64,000 bases of DNA from Alcaligenaceae bacterium (GTDB taxonomy: Bacteria > Pseudomonadota > Gammaproteobacteria > Burkholderiales > Burkholderiaceae_B), in the NCBI GenBank assembly GCA_013416485.1, contig JACCEO010000010.1, positions 1 to 64,000 on the forward strand, given 5' to 3'. Shown piece by piece: positions 47,074 to 58,444 of the stretch. The first letter of the stretch is position 1. Each line of letters starts with the position of its first letter. Position numbers and translations under genes: made by a program. The notes below the pieces were generated by a model. It searched no databases. It was not told the DNA's origin and was given only the letters and a program-made list of their open reading frames with translations.

Positions 47074-48255
47074 AAACAAGTTATCAACAAACAGGGTTCT
47101 CGCCCTATTAAGATCTGGACCGACGACGTAGAAGCCACTGCGCTGCAGCAGCTCAAGAACCTGGCCCAACTGCCTTTTATCGCTCCTAATGGAGTCGTCT
47201 GCATGCCAGATGTGCATGCAGGCATAGGCGCTACCGTCGGCACAGTAATTGCCACTGACAAAGCCATTATTCCCGCAGCGGTTGGGGTGGACATCGGATG
47301 CGGCATGAACGCCGTACGACTGTCACTGAAAGCTAGCGATCTACCCGATAGTCTAGCGGCTATACGTCACCAAATAGAACGTGACGTGCCCTTAGGCGCA
47401 GGTGGTAAGCATAAAGCTGACCGTGCGCCTGAAATCCCCAAGGATTTGCATCATCGCTACACGCACATCACCAACAAACACAGCAAAATATTCAATAAGA
47501 ACGCTGACATACAATTGGGTACCCTAGGGTCGGGTAATCACTTTATTGAAATCTGCCTAGATGAAAACCAAGATGTTTGGGTCATGCTGCATTCAGGTTC
47601 ACGCGGCGCCGGCAACCTGATAGGTCGTTACTTTATTGAAAAAGCCAAACGTCGCATGGAACAATACTTCATTAGCTTGCCCGATGGAGATTTAGCGTAT
47701 TTTCCTGAAGACACTGACGATTTTAATGATTACGTTGAAGCTGTCCAATGGGCTCAGGACTACGCCTTCGAGAACCGACGGGCCATGATGAGCGCGGTAA
47801 TTGCTGCCATGCGTCGCCATATTTCTGCAGAATTCACGGTTACCGAAGAAGCCATTAACTGTCATCACAACTATGTAGAACAAGAAACCCATTTCGGGCG
47901 CAACTTGTGGGTAACCCGTAAAGGTGCCATACGCGCCCAAGAAGGCGACTTAGGCATCATTCCAGGCTCTATGGGCCAACGCAGCTACATAGTACGTGGT
48001 AAAGGCAACCCAGAGTCATACTGTTCGTGTTCCCACGGTGCTGGTCGAAAAATGAGCCGTACCGCCGCCAGAAAAACGTTTACTGTTGCCGATCTTAAAG
48101 CGCAAACCCAGGATGTAGAGTGCCGTAAAGACGCTGCCGTACTTGATGAAATCCCTGGCGCTTATAAATCCATAGATGAGGTTATGGCCAACCAAACCGA
48201 TCTAGTGGATGTGGTGCATACGTTAAAACAAGTGCTGTGCGTAAAAGGCGCTTAA
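47071..48255 (+). CDS. rtcB: RNA-splicing ligase RtcB
   Basis: A 394-residue GTP- and Mn-dependent RNA ligase that joins 2',3'-cyclic phosphate or 3'-phosphate ends to 5'-OH ends. Metal and guanylylation motifs are intact: MPDVHAGIGATVG, GVDIGCGM, GTLGSGNHFIE, HSGSRGAG and SCSHGAGRKMSR (guanylylated His). It belongs to the shorter bacterial RtcB form. No rtcA, rtcR or archease gene is adjacent. It follows the TRAP operon after 57 bp but has its own structured leader. Confidence 0.93.
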   Translation: MKQVINKQGSRPIKIWTDDVEATALQQLKNLAQLPFIAPNGVVCMPDVHAGIGATVGTVIATDKAIIPAAVGVDIGCGMNAVRLSLKASDLPDSLAAIRHQIERDVPLGAGGKHKADRAPEIPKDLHHRYTHITNKHSKIFNKNADIQLGTLGSGNHFIEICLDENQDVWVMLHSGSRGAGNLIGRYFIEKAKRRMEQYFISLPDGDLAYFPEDTDDFNDYVEAVQWAQDYAFENRRAMMSAVIAAMRRHISAEFTVTEEAINCHHNYVEQETHFGRNLWVTRKGAIRAQEGDLGIIPGSMGQRSYIVRGKGNPESYCSCSHGAGRKMSRTAARKTFTVADLKAQTQDVECRKDAAVLDEIPGAYKSIDEVMANQTDLVDVVHTLKQVLCVKGA

Positions 48256-48257
48256 GT

Positions 48258-48292
48258 CCAGAGTTATCCCCGCAAACTGTGAATAACTCTGG
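48258..48292 (+). terminator. Probable terminator after rtcB
   Basis: CCAGAGTTAT / ATAACTCTGG form a perfect 10-bp stem with a 15-nt loop just behind the rtcB stop, followed 8 nt later by TTTTG. It lies between convergent genes. Confidence 0.55.
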
Positions 48293-48367
48293 GGATAGCC
48301 TTTTGTAACACTGCTGAGCCCCAATGCTCTAGGGGCTTACCCTTGGAGTGATCAATAATGGCTCATC

Positions 48368-48383
48368 TAATAGTCAACAATAA
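48368..48383. repeat. 16-nt string shared with the mazEF upstream region
   Basis: TAATAGTCAACAATAA occurs here and, in the same orientation, at 53579-53594. A 16-base match in 64 kb can arise by chance, so its meaning is open. Confidence 0.3.
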
Positions 48384-48395
48384 GGGCTGCTGGAG

Positions 48396-48749
48396 TTAGC
48401 GTGACCGAAAGTGGAGATACAAAACACCCAAAGGCGCAACAAAAATTGCGAAAGAAAATAAAAACACGTTAATGAAAAGCTTCGCGAAAAGAACGACAAG
48501 AGCGTTCAGATAGAACACATTATTACCCAGTAAAAATGATTTCAATTCATCGTATACCAGCTTTGAAAATGGGAAGAGTAGTGCTGAAATAAAAAATATA
48601 GCCATCACCGGCCAATTAACTGGAGTTGCTTCTGAACGGCTGACAACTAAGAAATACGCCATCAAGCCAAATAACGCAAAGCTAAATACATAAGCACGAA
48701 CCAAGTATTGTGTGTTGATGCTTCCAAAAATACGCCTAAGATAATCCAT
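48396..48749 (-). CDS. Putative small membrane protein in an AT-rich patch
   Basis: A 117-residue product with about four hydrophobic segments (YVFSFALFGLMAYFLVV; WPVMAIFFISALLFPF; FYLNALVVLFAKLFINVF; FAIFVAPLGVLYL). The in-frame extension to 48848 would run through a terminator and into tRNA-Met, so the ATG at 48749 is taken. Base composition is richer in A+T than its neighbours, which hints at acquisition. I recognise no family and the ribosome site is weak. Confidence 0.5.
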   Translation of the reverse strand: MDYLRRIFGSINTQYLVRAYVFSFALFGLMAYFLVVSRSEATPVNWPVMAIFFISALLFPFSKLVYDELKSFLLGNNVFYLNALVVLFAKLFINVFLFSFAIFVAPLGVLYLHFRSR

Positions 48750-48801
48750 GTTCTGTTGCTGCCTTTTTAATTGATCTATATGGTCTGAATACACATAGAA
48801 A

Positions 48802-48829
48802 AAGGGCTTACGTGAAAACGTAAGCCCTT
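48802..48829 (-). terminator. Terminator of tRNA-Met
   Basis: AAGGGCTTACG / CGTAAGCCCTT is a perfect 11-bp stem with a 6-nt loop, followed on the minus strand by TTTTTC. It begins 8 nt behind the CCA end of the tRNA. Confidence 0.9.
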
Positions 48830-48837
48830 GGTATTCT

Positions 48838-48914
48838 TGGTGGCGCATCCCTGATTCGAACAGGGGACCTGCGGATTATGATTCCGTCGCTCTAACCGAC
48901 TGAGCTAATGCGCC
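48838..48914 (-). tRNA. tRNA-Met (anticodon CAU)
   Basis: 77 nt with encoded CCA. Acceptor GGCGCAT / ATGCGCC, D arm TAGCTCAGTCGGTTAGAGC, anticodon loop ATCATAA (CAT at 48878-48880) and T arm CCCTGTTCGAATCAGGG. The sequence resembles the elongator methionine tRNA of betaproteobacteria; a tRNA-Ile2 with lysidine is not favoured. Confidence 0.93.
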
Positions 48915-49171
48915 AAAGTCCAAGACTATACACCACCTTTTATTTGAATGTCAAGTCGTAGAAGATAAATTTTTAAAATCACCACAAAACAGCACTCAAA
49001 GCTTTTACTAAAACTAAGCGAACGGGTTGATTTGAACAGACAAGCAATACTCTGCTACTTTATGTAGCATAATAGCTGGCTTGTTTCCTCGCAATGTTTA
49101 TGCGGCCAGATCGTTCACATTAAAGTACGACATTCGTTAATGTGTGCCTAACCCCAGTGAGGCTAGTCCCC

Positions 49172-50860
49172 ATGCGTAAAAATTTTCCGGTGTACAACAC
49201 CGAAACCCGGGTAAGAGAAGACCAATACCTGATTTCCAAAACGGACACCAAGGGCCGCATTACCTATGCCAACCCTACGTTTCATGAAATTAGTGGTTTT
49301 ACTCAAGAAGAACTACTAGGAAAAGCACACAATATTGTGCGTCACCCGGATATGCCGCCTGCTGTCTATAAAGACTTCTGGGATACCGTAAGCCAAGGCA
49401 AGCCGTGGATGGGTGTAGTAAAAAATCGCAGTAAAGATGGTGGTTTCTACTGGATGCTGGCCAATGCTACACCTACGTGGAATAACGGCACATTAACGGG
49501 CTATGCCTCGGTACGGGTCAGGCCTAGCGATGAGCAAATCGCTCAAGCTGAAGCACTTTACGAAGACATAAACGCAGGTCGCTCTAACGGGTATACCGTC
49601 AAAGGCGGACAGCGTGTGCGTGCAGGATGGCGGCGTATCTTTAATGTCTTGGCCCTGCCCTTTGCCGATACTTTAAAGGCCGGCATGGCCCGCGCTGGCG
49701 CCCTAGCAGCTACCAGCTTGGGAATATCCATGTGGTTTGCCGTACAAGGAGGCTTTCCTCCTGGGGAACAAGCCTGGTGGCTGTCAGCTGTGGCAGTACT
49801 TGCACTTGTGGCCCTAGGGTATGGCTGGGTAGTTACCCAGCGGATAATACGCCCCCTAGAGGGCGTAGCTAACATTGCCCGACAGGTCGCCTCTGGCAAC
49901 CTGGACATTCCTATTGATAATACCCAACGCGGTGAAGTGGGTAATTTATATTTTTACCTAGACTTGATGCGTAAAAGCCTGATCAGTATCGCTAACGATG
50001 TTGAGCTTGGCATAAGTGCCGCCTCGCAGGCAACACACACGCTACACGCCAACAACGACAGGCTATCGGAACGTACCCACCAGCAAGCCTCGTCATTAGC
50101 CCAAACAGCTACCAGCATGGAACAGCTAACGGCAACTGTCAGGCAAACGGCCGACAACGCCCATCAAGCAACACAATTAACTGCAGCCAGTATGAAAATT
50201 GCGCAGCATGGTGGCAAGGTCGTCAACGAAGTGGTTACAACCATGAAGGATATGCATGACAGCTCGCGCAAAATCGGTGATATCGTTACCATGATTGAAG
50301 GCATAGCCTTTCAGACGAATATCCTGGCGCTTAATGCCGCAGTAGAATCCGCCAGGGCTGGCGAAGCTGGTCGCGGTTTTGCTGTAGTTGCCGGTGAAGT
50401 ACGCAACTTGGCACAGCGCAGTGCCGCTGCGGCCACTGACATCAAAGCCCTGATCGATGATTCCGTACAACGCATGACGCTAGGCTCTGAACAAGCAAGT
50501 CGCGCTGGCCTAACTATGCAGGAAATCGTAGAGTCAGTACATAGAGTCACCGATATCATGGACGAAATCTCTACCGCCACAGCTGAACAAACGACCGGAT
50601 TGGAACAAATCAATCAGGCAATCGGCAAAATCGATAGTGCTACCCACAACAACGCCCAAATGGTAGAAGATCTAGGTCAAACCATAGATACCCTAGCCTA
50701 TGAAACAGAAATCCTGCATCAGGCTATCAGTGTGCTAAATACTGGCAAAGGCGCTGCTCAACAAGCCAGCGCCCAACGTACCCCACCAGTTCAGCTTAAT
50801 ACCCTGAATGGCAGCCCGCTGCCTTCCTTGAAGTTAGGTCAGCAGCGGACTGCTAATGTC

Positions 50861-50878
<18 letters not shown>
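49172..50878 (+). CDS. aer: Aerotaxis receptor Aer-like chemoreceptor
   Basis: A 568-residue receptor. An N-terminal PAS domain ([25 protein letters not shown] split; [18 protein letters not shown]) matches Aer, which binds FAD and reports redox state; two membrane helices follow near 180-230, then HAMP ([22 protein letters not shown]) and the MCP signalling hairpin ([37 protein letters not shown] region). It signals to CheA/CheW for energy taxis; no che genes are in the window. The start at 49172 fits family length. Its last 18 bp overlap clpB on the other strand. Confidence 0.9.
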
Positions 50879-53458
<2,580 letters not shown>

Positions 53459-53501
53459 AGCGTGTCACCACAAAAATAAAGCATTAAATTGATTACCTAC
53501 C

Positions 53502-53529
53502 ACATGCGGTCAGAATTGCCAATTTCAAG
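53502..53529 (-). promoter_or_regulatory. Heat-shock (sigma-32) promoter of clpB
   Basis: On the minus strand CTTGAAA (53523-53529) and CCGCATGT (53502-53509) are 13 bp apart, matching the sigma-32 consensus CTTGAAA / CCCCATNT with one mismatch. It lies about 45 bp upstream of the clpB ATG. Confidence 0.8.
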
Positions 53530-53578
53530 CTATCACTAAGAAATATAAACTTTAATGCAAATCCCTAATAGGCTAATT

Positions 53579-53594
53579 TAATAGTCAACAATAA
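53579..53594. repeat. 16-nt string shared with the region behind rtcB
   Basis: TAATAGTCAACAATAA, identical to 48368-48383. Here it lies about 80 bp before mazE, in the divergent region with clpB. Possibly chance. Confidence 0.3.
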
Positions 53595-53672
53595 ACTGTT
53601 AAGCTATGGCCAAATAAAAAAGGCTCACAAAAGTATTATTCAGTAACACCCAACCCTTATAGGAGACAAACA

Positions 53673-53903
53673 ATGCGAGGTGTGATCAAAAAATGGGGCA
53701 ATAGTGCCGCAATTCGCCTACCATCCAGCATGATGAAATCGCTAAAACTTGACACAGAAAGCCTGGTCGACATCCGCATAGAGGCCGGCTGTTTAGTCAT
53801 AGAACCTATCCGTGCCGAAGAATACGACCTAAATCAACTTTTAGCTGGCATAAAAACCAACAATACTCACACCGAAATTGACTTCGGTGCAGCAGATATC
53901 TAA
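53673..53903 (+). CDS. mazE: MazE/AbrB-family antitoxin
   Basis: A 76-residue protein with the swapped-hairpin DNA-binding opening IKKWGNSAAIRLPSSMM, typical of MazE/ChpAI antitoxins, and an acidic C-terminal tail that would wrap the toxin. AGGAG precedes the ATG at 53673. It is followed 12 nt later by a MazF-type toxin gene, giving the normal antitoxin-toxin order, and most likely represses its own promoter with the toxin. Confidence 0.9.
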   Translation: MRGVIKKWGNSAAIRLPSSMMKSLKLDTESLVDIRIEAGCLVIEPIRAEEYDLNQLLAGIKTNNTHTEIDFGAADI

Positions 53904-53915
53904 CAAGGCGCACAA

Positions 53916-54257
53916 ATGAGCAAGCGATACATCCCTGATGCAGGTGACCTTATTTGGCTACACTACGACTTGCCCGCGGGCAGCCAGGCCCTAGACTACA
54001 AACCAGCAGTCATACTTAGTCCTTTAGCCTACAATAAAAAATCCAAACTTGTCGTGGCATGCGCAGTGACCTCTACTATAAAAGGCTACCCTTTTGAAGT
54101 TCCCTTAGGTCATGAACAAAACATTGCAGCACTGGCCGACCAAGTCAAAAGTCTAGATTGGGTCAATACAAAGATCAGTTACCAGGGGAAAATCAACCCT
54201 GCAGAACTCGCACAAATACGCGCCAAACTACGGGCACTGCTATTGCGTCATAGCTAA
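53916..54257 (+). CDS. mazF: MazF/PemK-family endoribonuclease toxin
   Basis: A 113-residue toxin of the MazF fold. PDAGDLIWLHYDLPAGSQALDYKPAVILSPLAYNK holds the conserved Gly-Asp and the catalytic-site Arg position is occupied by Lys in DYKPAVIL, close to MazF of E. coli (the GKRPAVVLS region there has Arg); CAVTSTIKGYPFEVPL gives the conserved Thr. It would cut mRNA at short sequence motifs. The Arg-to-Lys change may alter activity or specificity. Confidence 0.9.
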   Translation: MSKRYIPDAGDLIWLHYDLPAGSQALDYKPAVILSPLAYNKKSKLVVACAVTSTIKGYPFEVPLGHEQNIAALADQVKSLDWVNTKISYQGKINPAELAQIRAKLRALLLRHS

Positions 54258-54358
54258 CTTTTCGTAGCTAACCACCACTAGATCTAAGCCCCTTGCTATC
54301 CGCAAAGATTAGCAGCATGGTTAGCAGCTAAAACAGCAAAAAATCTACTTGTGCGTGC

Positions 54359-54388
54359 TTGAAAACAACGCATTCATTATGGTATACC
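54359..54388 (+). promoter_or_regulatory. Possible sigma-70 promoter of fnr
   Basis: TTGAAA (54359-54364) and TATACC (54383-54388) are 18 bp apart, giving a start near 54395. The FNR-like site lies just downstream, a position expected for repression. Confidence 0.4.
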
Positions 54389-54405
54389 CTGCATCTCGCT
54401 TATAC

Positions 54406-54419
54406 TTGATCTTTCTCAA
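54406..54419 (+). promoter_or_regulatory. FNR-box-like site before fnr
   Basis: TTGATCTTTCTCAA matches the FNR consensus TTGAT-N4-ATCAA with one mismatch. It lies 87 bp upstream of the fnr ATG and suggests autoregulation. Confidence 0.55.
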
Positions 54420-54506
54420 AGAATGCTCACGGTCACATCCTTTGAAAGTAAGCACAAGCCATGACTGAAAATGCTGCACAGTTCGTTAGCAGTCATAAAA
54501 TATTCT

Positions 54507-55235
54507 ATGCAGAAAACTATACCCGTAACGCCTGACTCCACTCGCTGCTCTACATGCATGCTTAGCGAGATCTGCATTCCCTTAGGAATGTCTCAGAAAG
54601 ACGTGGTCATACTTGACGAGCTAATCAAAGAGCGTATACGCATACCCAAAGGTTCTAGCCTATTTCGCTTAGGCGATCCGACCACAAGTCTGTATGGGTT
54701 ACGCTCGGGCACAATGAAGACTCAAATTCAGGATGCCGCTGGCCAGGTACAGATCACTGGATTTTTACTTCCCGGGGAAGTCATAGGTATGGATGGCTTG
54801 TTGGAAAACATCCATGTCTCGAATGCAATCGCACTTGAAGACAGTGAAGTTTGTGTCATTCCCTTGGAAGATCTAGACAGCCTTTCACAACACTTACCAA
54901 TATTGCAGTTTCAATTTCGTCGCCTCATGAGCAAGGAAATCACTCGCTCGCATCAAATGGTAATGTCTCTGGGAACCTTGCGCTCTGAACAACGGCTAGC
55001 TGCGTTTTTGATCAATATATCGCAGCGCTTGTCATTGCTAGGGTATTCATCCACCGAATTCATCTTACGCATGAGCCGTGAGGAAATCGGTAATTATCTG
55101 GGCCTAACTCTGGAAACGATTAGCCGCTTGTTTTCACGCTTTGCCCGTGACGGTCTGCTACATATACAGCAGCGTGAAGTCAACCTAATTGATATGCCCG
55201 CTTTGCGCGCGCTAGCCGGCACAGACTGCGGCTAA
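54507..55235 (+). CDS. fnr: FNR-type oxygen-sensing transcription regulator
   Basis: A 242-residue Crp/Fnr regulator. Four cysteines that hold the oxygen-sensitive 4Fe-4S cluster are present: Cys 14, 17 and 23 in CSTCMLSEIC, and Cys 116 in EDSEVCVIP. The recognition helix LGLTLETISRLFSRF keeps the E-x2-SR contacts for TTGAT half-sites. It is therefore a true FNR rather than a cluster-less homologue. FNR boxes before ccoN and the ccoI-like gene show its likely targets. The start at 54507 matches the family. Confidence 0.92.
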   Translation: MQKTIPVTPDSTRCSTCMLSEICIPLGMSQKDVVILDELIKERIRIPKGSSLFRLGDPTTSLYGLRSGTMKTQIQDAAGQVQITGFLLPGEVIGMDGLLENIHVSNAIALEDSEVCVIPLEDLDSLSQHLPILQFQFRRLMSKEITRSHQMVMSLGTLRSEQRLAAFLINISQRLSLLGYSSTEFILRMSREEIGNYLGLTLETISRLFSRFARDGLLHIQQREVNLIDMPALRALAGTDCG

Positions 55236-55242
55236 GCCGCAG
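55226..55242 (+). terminator. Hairpin at the 3' end of fnr
   Basis: CTGCGGCT-A-AGCCGCAG is an almost perfect palindrome that includes the fnr stop codon. No T-run follows, so termination strength is doubtful; it lies between convergent genes. Confidence 0.4.
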
Positions 55243-55264
55243 CCTACCTAGCTAAAGTCCTTAA

Positions 55265-55516
55265 TTAGCTTTGTAGCTCACCAAACTCGTCATAAACGGC
55301 AGTATGCGGCGCCAAGTGCATACTTAATGCACTTGAAAAAGCGGCCATACCCCAAAATAGAAAAAAGCCACCTGCATAAGCCTGGGCGCGGCTTACTTCC
55401 AGATGACCTAGCAATAACATATCCAGTGGATCGACTAGTGCAAATACCGTAGCGCTAGTGGCGCCGGCGATTAAAAACGAAGGCCATAATATCCACATCA
55501 ATACTCGATACTTCAT
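55265..55516 (-). CDS. Small membrane protein at the end of the cco cluster
   Basis: An 83-residue protein with two predicted helices (VLMWILWPSFLIAGATSATVFALV and AYAGGFFLFWGMAAFSSALSM). AGGAGA precedes the ATG. Similar small proteins follow ccoG/fixH in related betaproteobacteria (from memory), with no known function. Gap to the short fixH gene is 46 bp on the same strand. Confidence 0.72.
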   Translation of the reverse strand: MKYRVLMWILWPSFLIAGATSATVFALVDPLDMLLLGHLEVSRAQAYAGGFFLFWGMAAFSSALSMHLAPHTAVYDEFGELQS

Positions 55517-55562
55517 AGGTAGGTATCTCCTGATAGTTATTATTTATAGCTTATGGCTGTTT

Positions 55563-55766
55563 TTACTCTACTGAAGCGGATGCATCCTTAGTTACCACCA
55601 GTCCCTGCTTTACCCCACCATCCACTATAGGTTGGTCAGAAAAGTGCTGAACAGCCAGCGCTATAGTAATAATACACCCTATGATTGCCAATGCGGGACC
55701 TGCCATCAAAATCCATGGCCAGGGCTCGCGCCACCACGGTTTACTGATTAGGGGCGCAGACTTCAT
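55563..55766 (-). CDS. Short FixH-like membrane protein
   Basis: 67 residues from the ATG at 55766 (77 if 55796 is used). The PWWREPWPWILMAGPALAIIGCIITIALAVQHFSDQPIVD block is the N-terminal helix and linker of FixH, but the periplasmic domain of full-length FixH (about 150 residues) is absent; short forms are usual in this part of the betaproteobacteria. FixH is needed for cbb3 oxidase assembly, probably copper delivery. It lies directly behind ccoG. Confidence 0.75.
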   Translation of the reverse strand: MKSAPLISKPWWREPWPWILMAGPALAIIGCIITIALAVQHFSDQPIVDGGVKQGLVVTKDASASVE

Positions 55767-55808
55767 ATATATACCTTTGGTAGTGTCATTTTTCATAGCA
55801 ACGACCTG

Positions 55809-57311
55809 TTAACGTGGCACAAAGAAACTGGAAGGCTCTGTTGCTATAGCCTGCTTACCTTCCTCTGTCCATCCTTCAGCTTGAATTTTAATGTCGTAGC
55901 GACCAAACTCTAGTTGTCCCGCAGGTAACCGAACTACTATAGGTACTATCCTGTTGGAAGCAGCAGCTACACTAACGGTGGCCTCTTCACGCTCTGCGGT
56001 TTTCACCGTTAACCCTGGCTGGCCTGACGCACTTAACTGCAAGGTCAGCGGGGTTTCAGCAGCATTAATTAACTGCAACTGGTATACGTTTTCTATATAG
56101 CCACCTGGCACTTCACGCCCCAACATACCGCGGTCCCGTATCACGTCCATGCGCAAGGTAGTTCTAGTAGCTAGCGACACCCCAAAAGCAGCAATGATCA
56201 GCGCCAAAATGGTGATGTAAATAAGTATGCGTGGTCGAAAAACACGTTTGCGCACTTGCTGTTGCGTCAAGCCATCGGTAATTGCCTTACCAGAGGTATA
56301 GCGTATAAGCCCACGGTCATAGTTCATTTTGTCCATGACCTCATCGCAAGCATCAACACAGGCGCCACAACCTATGCACATATATTGCAAACCGTCGCGT
56401 ATATCAATACCCGTGGGACATACTTGCACACACAAAGTGCAATCTACGCAATCCCCCATGCCCGCTTCTTTATGGTCCACCTTACGTGAGCGACCTCCTC
56501 GGGGGTCACCTCGTACATAGTCGTAAGTCACTACAAAGGTATCATCATCAACCATGACGCTTTGAAAGCGTGCATAGGGACACATATACTGGCAAACGGC
56601 TTCACGCAAAAAGCCCGCATTGCCCCAGGTCGCAAAGGCATAGAACACCATCCAGAACCATTGCCACGGCCCTAGCTGCAGATGCAGCAGGTCCATACCC
56701 AGTTCACGTATAGGCGCAAAATATCCAATAAAGGTCGATCCCGTCCACCATGCAATCAGGATCCACAGTACATGTTTGGTGAATTTCAGACGGAACTTGC
56801 GAAACGACCACGGCTGTTCATCCAGCCGGATACGAGCTACGCGGTCGCCTTCGACCTTGCGTTCCACCCACATAAAAATTTCGGTGTATACCGTTTGAGG
56901 GCAGGCATAACCACAAAACAAACGCCCTGCTATCGCGGTAAACAAAAACAGTGAGAATGCTGACAATACCAACAGCACGGTCAAATAGATGACGTCCTGA
57001 GGCCATAACACCATGCCAAAAATATAGAATTTCCGAGCGCCTAGATCAAACAATACCGCTTGGCGGTCATTCCACTGCAACCACGGCAGACCGTAAAAAA
57101 TGGCCTGAGTCAGTACGACCAATATGATGCGCCAGCGTGCATACAACCCCGACACCGATCTAGGATAGATTTTGGTGCGTACTTCCGCCAGCGCTTTTTC
57201 TACATGAGGCGACGAACCACCTTTAACCCTGGATACCCTAGGCGGTTGCCACGCTGGTGGCGTAGCGTCGGGTTGTTCGGATCCAGAATTACTGGGTGAT
57301 TCGTTGCTCAT
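55809..57311 (-). CDS. ccoG: Cytochrome c oxidase accessory protein CcoG
   Basis: A 500-residue inner-membrane protein with about five helices, an internal ferredoxin domain with two 4Fe-4S motifs (CVDCTLCVQVCPTGID and CIGCGACVDACDEVMDKM), additional cysteines in FCGYACPQTVYTE and CQYMCPYARFQS, and a C-terminal Ig-like periplasmic domain. CcoG (FixG/RdxA) is a cupric reductase for cbb3 copper-centre assembly. It follows ccoP after 43 bp. Confidence 0.94.
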   Translation of the reverse strand: MSNESPSNSGSEQPDATPPAWQPPRVSRVKGGSSPHVEKALAEVRTKIYPRSVSGLYARWRIILVVLTQAIFYGLPWLQWNDRQAVLFDLGARKFYIFGMVLWPQDVIYLTVLLVLSAFSLFLFTAIAGRLFCGYACPQTVYTEIFMWVERKVEGDRVARIRLDEQPWSFRKFRLKFTKHVLWILIAWWTGSTFIGYFAPIRELGMDLLHLQLGPWQWFWMVFYAFATWGNAGFLREAVCQYMCPYARFQSVMVDDDTFVVTYDYVRGDPRGGRSRKVDHKEAGMGDCVDCTLCVQVCPTGIDIRDGLQYMCIGCGACVDACDEVMDKMNYDRGLIRYTSGKAITDGLTQQQVRKRVFRPRILIYITILALIIAAFGVSLATRTTLRMDVIRDRGMLGREVPGGYIENVYQLQLINAAETPLTLQLSASGQPGLTVKTAEREEATVSVAAASNRIVPIVVRLPAGQLEFGRYDIKIQAEGWTEEGKQAIATEPSSFFVPR

Positions 57312-57354
57312 AACCTTCCTTTTGTTCTACTGATTTTTTACAACTTCCTACAAA

Positions 57355-58269
57355 CTACTTAGTGGTTGCTGGATTTGATAAACCCCATACCCAAGCGGTC
57401 AAAATGCGAATTTGACCTTCGTTCAGAATGGCTTTCTGTGCAGGCATGATGTTCTCGCGACCACTCATGATGGTCGAAACAATGGATGCTTCCGAGCTAC
57501 CAAATAACCAGACCCCATCAGTCAAGTTAGGTGCACCCAAAGCCGTATTGCCCTTACCTTCTGCACCATGACAAGCAATACAGTAAGTATCGAAGCCACG
57601 TTTCCCAGGTATTAAACGCAATTGGTCACTGGCCAAGCCGGACAAAGAACGTACATACTGCGCAATGTCAGACGCTTCGGCGGGCTTGATTACAGCACCC
57701 CAAGGTGGCATGGAACCATGTCGACCATCAGTGATGGTTTTCAAGATATCTTCCGGTGTGCCACCATATAACCAGTCACCATCGGTCAGGTTAGGAAAGC
57801 TGCTAGCGCCCTTGGCGTCAGAACCATGACACTGTGCACAGTTATTCAAGAATAGACGCTGACCAATTTCACGCGCACCTTCGTCGTGAGCGATTTCGGT
57901 AATCGGCATTTCCTGGAAGCGCGCATAAATTGGTTTGATGATCTCATTCAGACGATCTTGGTCCGCTTTGACTTCGCCTGCCGAGGTATACCCCAACTTG
58001 CCTGCATACGTACCCAAACCTGGGTACAAAAACAAATAACCCAAAGCAAAGACACAAAACAGAATGTACATAATGGTCCACCAGCGTGGAACCAATGTAT
58101 CCAGCTCAGTAATACCGTCCCAGATGTGCCCAGTATTATCGTCAGTTTCTTTCAGTACATTGCCCAGATAAGCACGCTGCGTGTACAGCAACCACAGACA
58201 AAACACTATGCCTAGCAGCGTGATGACCGTAATAAACTGGCCCCAGAAGCTGTTGATGAAATCACTCAT
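57355..58269 (-). CDS. ccoP: cbb3 oxidase subunit III (di-haem cytochrome c)
   Basis: A 304-residue subunit with two N-terminal helices (about 10-28 and 64-82) and two c-type haem motifs, CAQCH (144-148) and CIACH (230-234), each followed later by an axial Met region (HGSMPPWG; GRENIMPAQ). It passes electrons to CcoO. It overlaps ccoQ by 8 bp. Confidence 0.95.
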   Translation of the reverse strand: MSDFINSFWGQFITVITLLGIVFCLWLLYTQRAYLGNVLKETDDNTGHIWDGITELDTLVPRWWTIMYILFCVFALGYLFLYPGLGTYAGKLGYTSAGEVKADQDRLNEIIKPIYARFQEMPITEIAHDEGAREIGQRLFLNNCAQCHGSDAKGASSFPNLTDGDWLYGGTPEDILKTITDGRHGSMPPWGAVIKPAEASDIAQYVRSLSGLASDQLRLIPGKRGFDTYCIACHGAEGKGNTALGAPNLTDGVWLFGSSEASIVSTIMSGRENIMPAQKAILNEGQIRILTAWVWGLSNPATTK

Positions 58270-58444
58270 GTGACCCCCTTTCTTTATCTTTATTTTCCGT
58301 CGAGTTTTCGTCGGGCAGCGCGAAAGGCAGCATAGACGCTTCGTAGTTGTCCTTAGCTCGCCTTCGTGAAAATGCCCACCACACTATGCCCAAAAAGGTA
58401 ATCAAGGCCAGAGCGGTACCTATGCCATTAATGATTCCCAGCAT
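58262..58444 (-). CDS. ccoQ: cbb3 oxidase small subunit CcoQ
   Basis: A 60-residue protein with one membrane helix (INGIGTALALITFLGIVWWAF) and a charged tail, the standard CcoQ layout that stabilises the complex. Its start overlaps the ccoO stop as TAATG and its end overlaps ccoP. Confidence 0.9.
   Translation of the reverse strand: MLGIINGIGTALALITFLGIVWWAFSRRRAKDNYEASMLPFALPDENSTENKDKERGSHE

Noticed and set aside
48750-48848. Start of the small membrane protein within tRNA-Met
   Set aside because: The extension would translate through the tRNA and its terminator; the ATG at 48749 is more reasonable.
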